DNA of 14,678 nt from Bacillota bacterium (GTDB taxonomy: Bacteria; Bacillota; Negativicutes; Sporomusales; Sporomusaceae): contig JAEZVB010000038.1 in NCBI GenBank assembly GCA_023443285.1, forward strand, positions 1 through 14,678. The letters run 5' to 3'. The stretch's first letter is position 1. Every line of letters starts with the position of its first letter. Position numbers and translations under genes: made by a program. Shown piece after piece: positions 7,058-13,830 of this stretch. A model generated the notes under the pieces. The model was given only the letters and a program-made list of their open reading frames with translations. It had not been told where the DNA came from and did not search any database.

Positions 7058-7852
7058 TTGAACACAGCGCAGATGACAGTTGCGCAGATTACTGCGTTAT
7101 TATCGCAACAGGATATTTCACTACATATAATAGAAAGACTTAAAACCGATGCCCGTATATCAGTGAAACGTATTGTCAGTAGGTGGGAGGCTCGCCGCCA
7201 GGAGGCCCAGCAAGAAGTTGCAAGGATTGCTGCGTTATATAAATATGAGCGGCAGTTTACTTGCGACGGCTATAGTCTTGTAGCTGGAGTAGATGAAGCC
7301 GGCAGAGGGCCGCTGGCTGGCCCGGTAATAGTTGCAGCTGTTATCCTACCACCAGATTGTTACTTGGAAGGTCTGAATGACTCGAAAAAATTAACTTCGT
7401 CTCAGCGGGAAAGGCTATATAAAGAAATAAATAATATCGCCATCGCGGTAAACCGTTGTGAAGTAAGTGCCGAAATAATTGATGATATTAATATTTACCG
7501 TGCGACAGTAGGCGGAATGTATAATGCTATTAGCGGCTTATCGACTGCACCGCAGGCTGTGTTAATTGATGCAGTACCATTGCCGCAGTTGACGATACCA
7601 TCAAAATCAATTATCAGTGGGGATCAGGTTAGTGCTTCTATTGCGGCAGCATCCATTATTGCCAAAGTAGAACGAGACCAAATTATGAATGAACTTGACT
7701 CTCAGTATCCAATGTATGGCTTTAGCCGTCACAAAGGCTACGGAACTCAGGAGCATATGGAGGTACTTGCAAAGTACGGACCATGTCCGTGCCATCGGCA
7801 GAGTTTTGCTCCTGTGCGGGCTGCAGCTATTGCAAATGGTTATACAGGATAA
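7058..7852 (+). CDS. rnhB: Ribonuclease HII
   Basis: RNase HII cleaves RNA in RNA-DNA hybrids and removes misincorporated ribonucleotides. I start it at TTG 7058 behind GGAGGT (7043-7048); TTG 7052 is the alternative, and longer forms run into the terminator hairpin. The product is 264 residues, including an N-terminal helical extension (about 1-70) common in Firmicutes RNase HII. The catalytic acidic set is visible as D79 and E80 in VAGVDEAGRGPLAGP, D171 in LIDAVPLP, and D189 in ISGDQVSASIAAASIIAK. It is a complete gene with a non-ATG start. It leads the rnhB-ylqH-yraN-comM group. Confidence 0.95.
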   Translation: MNTAQMTVAQITALLSQQDISLHIIERLKTDARISVKRIVSRWEARRQEAQQEVARIAALYKYERQFTCDGYSLVAGVDEAGRGPLAGPVIVAAVILPPDCYLEGLNDSKKLTSSQRERLYKEINNIAIAVNRCEVSAEIIDDINIYRATVGGMYNAISGLSTAPQAVLIDAVPLPQLTIPSKSIISGDQVSASIAAASIIAKVERDQIMNELDSQYPMYGFSRHKGYGTQEHMEVLAKYGPCPCHRQSFAPVRAAAIANGYTG

Positions 7853-7871
7853 TTGTTTTGCCACTGAGGAG

Positions 7872-8165
7872 ATGATACTTCTGTCAGATACAGAACGTGA
7901 CAAACTAGCTAAAGCAGTTGCGATCAAATACGATGTAAATGGCAGTACTGCCCCGAAAGTTGTAGCGAAAGGGACAGGTATTATTGCTGGCAATATTATC
8001 CATTCGGCCAAAGAACATGGCGTTCCGATATATCAAAATAAGACGCTGACAGGTATGTTAATGGCTGTTGAACTAGACCGGGAAATACCTCCGGAGTTAT
8101 ACCAAGCAGTGGCTGAAGTTTTAGCTTATATTTACCGATTAGATCAACGTTTAGGTAAGCGATAG
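7872..8165 (+). CDS. ylqH: Stand-alone FlhB C-terminal-like (EscU/YscU type) protein, YlqH family
   Basis: The 97-residue protein resembles the cytoplasmic C-terminal domain of the flagellar/type III export protein FlhB without its membrane part: AVAIKYD, APKVVAKGTGIIAGNIIHSAKEHGVPIYQN, and EIPPELYQAVAEVLAYIYRL. The self-cleaving NPTH motif of FlhB is absent. Such single-domain proteins are common after rnhB in Firmicutes (B. subtilis YlqH), and their role is unclear. The start is uncertain. ATG 7872 lies too close to GAGGAG (7866-7871) for good initiation, and CTG 7881 is better spaced, so the real N-terminus may be three residues shorter. Family call good, function unknown. Confidence 0.85.
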   Translation: MILLSDTERDKLAKAVAIKYDVNGSTAPKVVAKGTGIIAGNIIHSAKEHGVPIYQNKTLTGMLMAVELDREIPPELYQAVAEVLAYIYRLDQRLGKR

Positions 8166-8186
8166 ATCTAAGTTATGGAGGAGATA

Positions 8187-8543
8187 ATGAACCACATCGC
8201 AACTGGTGATAAAGGTGAACAATCTGCTGCCAATTATCTAAAAAGACTCGGATATAAAATTGTTGCTACTAAATATCGTGCTAAGACTGGCGAAATAGAT
8301 ATTATTGCGAAAGATAAAGACTGCCTAGTATTTATTGAAGTAAAGACCAGACGTTCAACAGTTTATGGATTGCCGGCGGAAGCTGTAAATTACCGAAAAC
8401 AGCAGAAAATAATCAATACTGCATTCTGTTTCCTAAATCAGCGGGGAATTACCGATAGTGCTTGCCGGTTTGATATTTTTGAAGTATATCTGGGAAGAGA
8501 TACCACGGAGTGTAATCACATAATAAATGCATTTGGTGGTTGA
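8187..8543 (+). CDS. yraN: YraN/UPF0102 family nuclease-fold protein
   Basis: This 118-residue protein of the UPF0102 family has a Holliday-junction-resolvase-like PD-(D/E)XK fold. Key residues are visible: GEIDIIAKD near 35-43 and FIEVKTRR near 49-56, plus an N-terminal helix GDKGEQSAANYLKRLGY. ATG 8187 is chosen because GGAGGAG (8177-8183) precedes it; the in-frame ATG 8175 is upstream of this site. It stands immediately before comM, an association often seen in bacteria and consistent with DNA uptake or recombination, though no biochemical role is settled. Confidence 0.92.
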   Translation: MNHIATGDKGEQSAANYLKRLGYKIVATKYRAKTGEIDIIAKDKDCLVFIEVKTRRSTVYGLPAEAVNYRKQQKIINTAFCFLNQRGITDSACRFDIFEVYLGRDTTECNHIINAFGG

Positions 8544-8563
8544 ATTAGCTTTGGGGGTAACTG

Positions 8564-9637
8564 GTGTTTGCGCAAACTTTTGGATCAACAACATTAGGAT
8601 TAAACGGTATACTGATAACTGTCGAAGTAGATATTACCAACGGTATTCCTGCTTTTGATATTGTAGGCTTACCGGATACTTCTGTGCGCGAATCTCGTGA
8701 ACGTGTACGGGCAGCTATTAAAAACAGTGGATTCGAATTTCCGGCTCGGCGAATCACTGTTAATTTGGCGCCTGCTGATATTAAAAAAGATAGTTCAGGA
8801 CTTGATTTGCCGATTGCAGTAGGTATTTTAGCTGCAAGTGGCCAGGTAAAACCGGTGAATTGTCGTAGTCAGGTGTTTGCAGGGGAATTATCGCTAGAAG
8901 GACGATTGCGAGCGATATCAGGCATATTGTCAATGGCGGCAAACTGTGAGGCTAATGATATATCGGAAATGATTGTAGCTCCAGAAAACGTCCAAGAAGC
9001 ATTATTGGCTGGGACAGTAACCGTTTATGCGCCAGAAACATTGCGAGAAGTTGTCGCTCATCTAACTGGTCAAAAACCTTTGAATTTAGAGCTTCCTCAT
9101 TTGCCGAAAGGTCAACTCCGGGAAACTGAACTTGATTTTGCCGATGTGCAAGGACAGATCGTTGCGAAGCGGGCACTTGAGATAGCTGCCGCCGGCTTTC
9201 ACAATGTTATGATGGTTGGACCGCCGGGGTCTGGGAAAACTATGCTGGCTAGACGGATTCCATCGATATTGCCTGCTATGACAGCGCAAGAAGCACTGGA
9301 AGTAACAAAAATATATAGTGTTGCTGGCATACTTAAGCATAATATCGGATTAGTTTGTAGTAGACCATTTCGCAGTCCGCACCATACAGTGTCGACAGCA
9401 GGCATGATTGGTGGGGGAAGTACGCCAAGACCAGGTGAGGTTACCTTAAGCCATAATGGTGTGTTATTTTTAGACGAGCTGCCTGAATTTCCCCGAAGCG
9501 TATTGGAAGTATTGCGTCAACCGCTTGAGGATGGTGAAGTAACTATTTCACGAGTTAATGCTACATTATCTTATCCTGCCAAGATAATGCTGATTGCTGC
9601 ATTAAATCCCTGTCCGTGTGTAGAACATCCTTGTTAA
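8564..9637 (+). pseudogene. comM: comM (YifB, Mg-chelatase-like AAA+ protein), 3' end displaced by mobile element
   Basis: ComM is a hexameric AAA+ helicase that extends branch migration of incoming DNA during natural transformation. The gene starts at GTG 8564 (MFAQTFG) and encodes the N-terminal Lon-like domain (about 1-170), Walker A GPPGSGKT (219-226), the RPFRSPHHTVS segment, and Walker B VLFLDELPEF from 300. It then reaches LIAALNPCPC, where the family normally continues with glycine. Here base 9621 gives valine, and the frame ends VEHPC-stop at 9637. About 352 native residues remain of a usual length of roughly 500, so the lid and C-terminal domain are missing. The break coincides with the end of the serine recombinase gene, so this is an integration split, not decay. 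The rest of comM should lie beyond the element. Confidence 0.9.
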
Positions 9638-11192
9638 ACATATAATGAACTGTAACTGATGCCTGAGGATTACCATCCGGGGCTTTTTCTGTTTCTATGA
9701 CTATTTTTCTTACCATGGTTTTAACAATTTCTCGCTTAACCTCAAACGGAGGATCTTCATCACCGATCTGCGAGCGCAAGTCAGATAATAGCTGTTCGGC
9801 AGTATCATGCTGCGCAGAAATATTTGTTTCTTGTTCAATATGAGTTGTTAATTCTTTTACACGCAATTCAAGGGTTAGTTTCTCAGACGCAATTTTAACC
9901 AACTGTTGTTCCAAGTCTTTAGGCTCAATTAATTTTTTTCGGCGCAAATCAAGAACAATCTGCTTTTCATCGTCTTTGCCAATAATGGTATCTAACACCA
10001 TCTGCCGCTCAGAAATAAGAGCATCTTTTTTAGACCTGACTTCCTGCATGCTGCTGTCGAGTGTTGCCAATGCTTCTCCTGGAGACATGATAAAGCTCAC
10101 ACAGTCTTGCCAGACCATGTGTTCAACCCATTCAGCTGGTATATTTTTTGCCGGGCATTTCCCTTGGTATTTGCCCCTATATGTAGTTTTACCATTACAT
10201 ATGTAATAAGATTTTCCCGAAGGATAGGCGGTACCGCTAAAGTTCAGGCCACAGCAACTACATTTCACTAAGCTGCGCAAAAGATACTGCCGTTTAGCAC
10301 AACGAGTAGCCTCAAGCCGATTATCCTTGAGCACCTGCTGAGCCTCTTGCCATGTTTCGGTAGAGATAATTGCAGGGACTTCGCGGGTAATGATTTCGCG
10401 ATTCTTTTTAGAGTGTTTTCCATAATGGTGGATTCCCATGTATGTACTGTTTACTATCATGTTTCGGATGCGCCCTGGATTCCACTTTCCGGACGTATTT
10501 TCTTTTCGTATCCCTCTTTTTAACTGGCGCCCATGGATGGCGTAGGATGGAGGGATAGCAAGTGCGTTTAAATAGTCTGCGACCTTAATAGTAGACATTT
10601 TTTGCTCAGTCATAAACTGGTAGATTAAGCGGATTACATCGGCTTCTGACATATCAAAACCTGAGATAGGATTCTCGTTGATTTCAAGATAGCCGTCTTC
10701 ATTTACAAAATATCCATAAGGTACAATGCCACCAAGCCATTTACCTTCTCTGGCCCAACGATTAGCACCGAGCCAGAGACGCTCCAATGTTGTGGTCCTG
10801 TCCAAGTCGGCAACGCCGGCCAAAATGGTTAGCGCAAAACGGCCGGCCGGGGTAGAAGTGTCAAAGGGCTCAGTCATGGATCGGACTTGAACGTCGTATT
10901 GCTCTAAGTCATAGATAGCATTGAGGATAACCCTGGCTGTGCGGCCAAGGCGGTCAAGCTTATATACAAGTACGGTTTTGACTTTACCGGCTTTTGCATC
11001 TTCAATTAGACGGCTGCCTTCCGGACGTTCGTGGAGGGGGATAGTGCCACTGACTCCATCGTCTTTGTATATTTCTTGAAGTGGTATTTCGTGTAAGTCA
11101 CAATATTTTTTGCCGAATTGGATTTGTGTTTCGATGGTTCCGCGGTCAGACTGATCTTCGGTGCTGACGCGAGGATAGAGAACTGTTGGCAT
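9561..11192 (-). CDS. Large serine recombinase (site-specific integrase)
   Basis: This 543-residue integrase is of the large serine recombinase class and should catalyse integration and excision at comM. The N-terminal catalytic domain has LYPRVSTEDQS with nucleophile S10, the VYKLDRLGR motif at 76-84, and the helix E/D-rich linker near 130-150. The recombinase domain follows (KWLGGIVPYGY, 151-161). The zinc ribbon has C311, C314, C332 and C346. A long coiled coil covers about 378-460, and a beta-rich tail SVTVHYMF ends the native part. GGGGAGGT precedes the ATG. Residues 525-543 are encoded on the reverse strand of comM, so the present C-terminus and stop codon are host-derived. It follows the 73-aa gene by 33 bases and converges on comM. 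Confidence 0.95.
   Translation of the reverse strand: MPTVLYPRVSTEDQSDRGTIETQIQFGKKYCDLHEIPLQEIYKDDGVSGTIPLHERPEGSRLIEDAKAGKVKTVLVYKLDRLGRTARVILNAIYDLEQYDVQVRSMTEPFDTSTPAGRFALTILAGVADLDRTTTLERLWLGANRWAREGKWLGGIVPYGYFVNEDGYLEINENPISGFDMSEADVIRLIYQFMTEQKMSTIKVADYLNALAIPPSYAIHGRQLKRGIRKENTSGKWNPGRIRNMIVNSTYMGIHHYGKHSKKNREIITREVPAIISTETWQEAQQVLKDNRLEATRCAKRQYLLRSLVKCSCCGLNFSGTAYPSGKSYYICNGKTTYRGKYQGKCPAKNIPAEWVEHMVWQDCVSFIMSPGEALATLDSSMQEVRSKKDALISERQMVLDTIIGKDDEKQIVLDLRRKKLIEPKDLEQQLVKIASEKLTLELRVKELTTHIEQETNISAQHDTAEQLLSDLRSQIGDEDPPFEVKREIVKTMVRKIVIETEKAPDGNPQASVTVHYMFNKDVLHTDRDLMQQSALSWQDKIM
9603..9625. other. Probable attL: junction of chromosome (comM) and integrated element
   Basis: comM homology stops after the codons for NPCPC (9608-9619), with base 9620 still compatible with the expected glycine codon. 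Everything right of about 9621 reads as element DNA on the - strand. The exact crossover core cannot be fixed without attR, but it should be a short sequence within or beside 9608-9620. Confidence 0.7.
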
Positions 11193-11225
11193 AGTAGTAC
11201 CTCCCCGTTAGAAATAATAGTGGGT

Positions 11226-11447
11226 TTATTTTACTGTAACAAGTTTAAGTTTTCTATCTTTGGAAACATGGCGGTCAATTATTATCCTTGCATGGTCTGG
11301 GTTGCCCACATCATAGACTGGCAGCCCATCCAGACGAGGTATGATGGTATTATACTGCATGTAGTCTTGTAGCATGGCCTGAATATCGTTCATGGCTGTA
11401 TCGGGCAATTGGTCTATAAGTTTATAAATCCGGTCGCGTGTAGTCAA
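11226..11447 (-). CDS. Small protein upstream of recombinase, unknown
   Basis: I do not recognise this 73-residue protein with confidence. The start is TTG 11447, justified by AAGGAGGA six bases upstream. The N-terminus TTRDRIYKLIDQLPDTAMNDIQAMLQD has the look of short helical segments found in antitoxin-like or DUF2281-type small proteins; the C-terminal half is basic (RHVSKDRKLKLVTVK). It forms a two-gene unit with the recombinase, downstream of a terminator. That position makes a recombination directionality factor, or a regulator of the recombinase, reasonable guesses. No toxin partner is beside it. Confidence 0.65.
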   Translation of the reverse strand: MTTRDRIYKLIDQLPDTAMNDIQAMLQDYMQYNTIIPRLDGLPVYDVGNPDHARIIIDRHVSKDRKLKLVTVK

Positions 11448-11500
11448 TACTAATCCTCCTTATTTGTATATTTTAGCACATATGTTCGATTGAAGTTGTG

Positions 11501-11523
11501 AAAAAATTGCCCCGGGCGGGGCA
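11501..11523 (-). terminator. Intrinsic terminator (minus strand) after the 92-aa gene
   Basis: Read on the minus strand, TGCCCC pairs with GGGGCA (stem 11508-11523, 4-base loop) and is followed by ATTTTTTC. It lies just after the 92-residue gene and isolates the recombinase unit from the operon upstream. Confidence 0.85.
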
Positions 11524-11530
11524 TAAATTT

Positions 11531-11809
11531 TCAATATTTTTTCCAATTATCCACAATCCAAGAAATTACATGTTCACGACTTCGCGTGGTAGAGGGTAGA
11601 TTTTTAAGCATATCCTCAATCTTATGGACAGTCTTTTCTTGTTTGAGGTCGTGTTCGTCAAATATATGCTGAATTAAACATATAACTTCATATTCTTCAT
11701 GCCGATTAAAAAGTGTGGTATCTGGTTTCCATGTAATTTTGGGATTATCTCCGGGAGTTGCTCGTGGTGAGTACTTATACTTAAGATGGGTTTTTGTCAC
11801 TTTAAACAT
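11531..11809 (-). CDS. Small hypothetical protein of the lysogeny region (92 aa)
   Basis: I do not recognise the family by name. The better start is ATG 11809, since GAGGA on the minus strand abuts ATG 11815 but is six bases from 11809. The N-terminal part is basic (VTKTHLKYKYSPRATPGDNP). The rest, from FNRHEEYEVICLIQHIF to SREHVISWIVDNWKKY, is predicted helical and acidic, ending in a tryptophan-containing helix. It is the last gene of the - strand operon behind the Ada-type Zn protein, with a terminator right after it. I recall similar short proteins near phage lysogeny genes in Clostridia, but cannot give a function. Confidence 0.7.
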   Translation of the reverse strand: MFKVTKTHLKYKYSPRATPGDNPKITWKPDTTLFNRHEEYEVICLIQHIFDEHDLKQEKTVHKIEDMLKNLPSTTRSREHVISWIVDNWKKY

Positions 11810-11845
11810 ATACATTCCTCGTTTCTTGTTTTAATTTATTTCGTA

Positions 11846-12091
11846 CTAAGGCCTACACACCTTACACGGCACATATCCGGCATCCACAGCCTCATCCCGG
11901 CTCTCAAAATAAACCTTATTGTCTTCATTCATCTGCCTAACATACCGGCAATGGGCATAGTGAAACTTGTATGTATGTGCATTGCCTATGTAGGTGCTGG
12001 CCAGGACAGGGTTGTCGTGTCCGAGGGTAAAGAATATCGCGCTAGCCACGAGTATAACTGCCAGCAATATGATGGGTAGTCGTTTACGCAT
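11846..12091 (-). CDS. Membrane-anchored or secreted Ada-type zinc-binding protein
   Basis: The 81-residue product has an N-terminal signal or anchor (about 5-23, PIILLAVILVASAIFFTL) with a VLA-S stretch that could be cut by signal peptidase. An extracytoplasmic module starts YIGNAHTYKFHYAHCRYV and ends GYVPCKVCRP. This matches the Ada metal-binding-like motif that decorates secreted nucleases and other exported proteins of Firmicutes: C48, C76, C79 and H44 or H47 would hold zinc. Here the motif stands alone with no nuclease domain. AGGAGGA precedes ATG 12091. It follows the zinc-ribbon membrane gene by 20 bases, so the two are probably co-expressed. A role outside the membrane, such as superinfection exclusion, is inference. 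Confidence 0.78.
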   Translation of the reverse strand: MRKRLPIILLAVILVASAIFFTLGHDNPVLASTYIGNAHTYKFHYAHCRYVRQMNEDNKVYFESRDEAVDAGYVPCKVCRP

Positions 12092-12111
12092 AATTGTCCT
12101 CCTGTTTATTT

Positions 12112-12891
12112 TTAAAAGTCGTATTTTTTACCTTCAAAAATTAATGATTTTACAGTTTGGCCATCTGGCGTAAACGTAAATTGAAATTGACTTCTGATAT
12201 TCGCGCCAAACGAATTTTGGGCATCTACATATGATTGAACTATTATTTTTTCTTTATCTTTGCTAAAACGCCATTCAGTTATATTGGGGAAATCAGCGCT
12301 TTTCGGTGCCCTCAATAGTTTCTTTATTGATTCTTTGCAAGTACTTTGTAATTTGCTTTGTTCGTTAATGGTTAAATAAAAATCAGAGACTTTAGAAATA
12401 ACGGTACCATCTTTATAAAGATTCTGTGAAACCCATCTAATGGCGTCTAAGTTACCTTCTTTCGATATGTACACTACTACATTTTTAATATCGCGATTTA
12501 CAGTAACTCTATAACCTTTGCCACCTTCGCCGTAAGCATTATTCAATGTTTCATCAGAATCTATTTTGTCTATTTCTGAAATTCCGCACTTATTTAACGT
12601 ATCAGCAATAACTTGTGCTTGTTCTGTTGTTACATGGAAACCTTCTTGAACTTTAACAACAATAGCAGGTAGTTTTTGTGCAATATTCTGGGTGTTGCTT
12701 TTGGTGCTAGACAGTAATTGAGTACTACAGCCATAGAAAAGGAAACCGATGACTAATAATAAAGTTATTATCATTAAACAACCAGGAAGTATATTTACCT
12801 TAGCACCACAATGCGGGCATTTGGTCGTTCCACTAGGAATGGTATATCCGCACTTTTTGCACTTTAGTTCTTTTTGCCAATTGCTTTTCAT
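12112..12891 (-). CDS. Zinc-ribbon single-span membrane protein, lysogeny-region accessory
   Basis: This 259-residue protein has an N-terminal cytoplasmic zinc ribbon (C11, C14, C25, C28: CKKCG and CPHCG), one membrane helix (about 37-54, GCLMIITLLLVIGFLFYGC) and an external region of about 200 residues. The external part has two recognisable blocks: a middle domain (about 85-175, TTEQAQVIADTLNKCGI to GTVISKVSDFYLT), and a C-terminal beta-rich domain with LLRAPKSADFPNI and QSYVDAQNSFGANIRSQF. The latter pattern recurs in zinc-ribbon proteins of Firmicutes and prophages. The Shine-Dalgarno GAGGAGA is 12 bases from the ATG, slightly far. Base composition is more AT-rich than the core genes. Function unknown. 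Confidence 0.8.
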   Translation of the reverse strand: MKSNWQKELKCKKCGYTIPSGTTKCPHCGAKVNILPGCLMIITLLLVIGFLFYGCSTQLLSSTKSNTQNIAQKLPAIVVKVQEGFHVTTEQAQVIADTLNKCGISEIDKIDSDETLNNAYGEGGKGYRVTVNRDIKNVVVYISKEGNLDAIRWVSQNLYKDGTVISKVSDFYLTINEQSKLQSTCKESIKKLLRAPKSADFPNITEWRFSKDKEKIIVQSYVDAQNSFGANIRSQFQFTFTPDGQTVKSLIFEGKKYDF

Positions 12892-12944
12892 ATGTGTATT
12901 ATTTCTCCTCTTTGTTATGGTATATAAAAAAACAGCTTGTCCAA

Positions 12945-13361
12945 TTATTTTGCATATTCCCCCAACTCGAATAACCCTTCCTCTTTTGCATACCGATCAA
13001 TATCCCCACCATAAGCAAAATTGCAGTATTCTTCATCATACAGCAGCCACCACGCAAATTCATTAGCCTGTCGCTCGAATTTCTCAGGCGAGTATAAAGT
13101 ATGTTCTAGCATAAAATAGTAGCCCCAACCTTTGTGCAGCAGGATATGGGCAAGCTCATGGGCACAAGTTTGCTTTCGTAGATGGTCTGGCAACTGGTTG
13201 TTTATAACAATGAATTTTCTTTTTAATATCCGGCAGCAAAAACCGTGGGTCGTTTTCAGGGGTTTGAATACAACTTCAATATTTAAGTAATCCGTAATCT
13301 CGTAAGGATCACGGGTTTTAAATTTTTTCACCAAATTATTGGCACGTAATTTTATACGCAT
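12945..13361 (-). CDS. immA: ImmA/IrrE-family metallopeptidase
   Basis: ImmA-type proteases cleave the element's own repressor, as in ICEBs1 and phage phi105, and so induce excision. The 138-residue protein carries the zinc site HELAH (68-72) in TCAHELAHILLHKG and the downstream helix FERQANEFAWWLL (95-107), whose glutamate (E101) is the likely third ligand. N-terminal ANNLVKKFKTRDPYEITDYLN is typical of the family. GGGAGG precedes ATG 13361. Unlike in ICEBs1, where immA overlaps immR, here it is separated from the repressor by a coiled-coil gene and a terminator, and it leads an operon with two extracytoplasmic proteins. Confidence 0.92.
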   Translation of the reverse strand: MRIKLRANNLVKKFKTRDPYEITDYLNIEVVFKPLKTTHGFCCRILKRKFIVINNQLPDHLRKQTCAHELAHILLHKGWGYYFMLEHTLYSPEKFERQANEFAWWLLYDEEYCNFAYGGDIDRYAKEEGLFELGEYAK

Positions 13362-13530
13362 AAATGGCCTCCCGGAAAGGGTAATAACTGCTAAAATCTG
13401 ACAAATAAAAACACGCTAGTATCTGATTTTATCTAGCGTGTTTAATAGTGCGTATTAGCTGTGATAGTAGTAAATTGTTTTTCAGTTGGCCTGCTGATTA
13501 AAAGGTTTGCTATTTGCTTGGGGTTGAAAA
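13362..13530. other. Intergenic region without genes
   Basis: Apart from the hairpin terminator at 13401-13443 and the immA ribosome binding site, I see no gene. A TTGTCA on the minus strand just after the hairpin could be a -35 for immA, but no convincing -10 follows at the right distance. Confidence 0.5.
13401..13443 (-). terminator. Intrinsic terminator after the repressor operon
   Basis: An 11-bp perfect stem AAACACGCTAG (13409-13419) / CTAGCGTGTTT (13433-13443) with a 13-base loop is followed on the minus strand by TTTTTATTTGT. It ends the repressor/coiled-coil transcript before immA. Confidence 0.75.
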
Positions 13531-13830
13531 CTAAACTGGGCGGCGAGTGAGTGTTCTAATCCGTATTTCATGATCGCCAGTGACTTCGGCAACCGACTTG
13601 AAGTCTTCACGAATGGCAAAGGCGTGAATGTCTAGCTTTTTGTCCATGTCTCGGTAAGACTGCTGGATTAACTCAATAATGGCGGCATATGATTCTTTTA
13701 AAGACTTAACTTCAGTCCGAACTTCTTTTACTTCCTGTCTTAATTCTTCAATAGAAGCATTATTATTACTTGCCATTTGAATTAATTGTGCCATCATTTT
13801 CTCAAGACGATCAAATCTTTCTTCGCTCAT
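13531..13830 (-). CDS. Coiled-coil protein translationally coupled to the repressor
   Basis: A 99-residue, almost entirely helical protein: FDRLEKMMAQLIQMA, then SIEELRQEVKEVRTEVKSL with clear heptad spacing (about 25-60), and a second helical segment to IRTLTRRPV. No enzymatic motif is seen. Its ATG overlaps the repressor stop as ATGA, with no independent need for a strong ribosome site, so its amount should follow that of the repressor. Similar short coiled-coil proteins are common in prophages, but I know of no assigned role. A partner of the repressor or a modulator of ImmA cleavage is possible; that is inference from coupling only. Confidence 0.72.
   Translation of the reverse strand: MSEERFDRLEKMMAQLIQMASNNNASIEELRQEVKEVRTEVKSLKESYAAIIELIQQSYRDMDKKLDIHAFAIREDFKSVAEVTGDHEIRIRTLTRRPV

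Noticed and set aside
9561..9620. Frameshift or assembly error as the cause of comM truncation
   Set aside because: Sequence past the break is unrelated to comM and belongs to a complete recombinase gene, so an integration junction explains it better.
11470..11475. Minus-strand promoter for the 73-aa/recombinase unit (TG-C-TAAAAT)
   Set aside because: An extended -10 is present but no acceptable -35 at 16-18 bp; left out of the feature list as too weak.
11786..12079. Plus-strand 97-aa reading frame opposite the Ada-Zn gene
   Set aside because: It lacks a ribosome site and a family; the minus-strand frame has a signal peptide, zinc motif and clear ribosome site.
12749..13066. Plus-strand 105-aa reading frame
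   Set aside because: A shadow of the zinc-ribbon gene and immA, with low-complexity composition.
13401..13443. Inverted repeat considered as an att or transposon end
   Set aside because: It has a T-rich tail on the minus strand, lies between two minus-strand operons and has no flanking duplication, so a terminator is sufficient.
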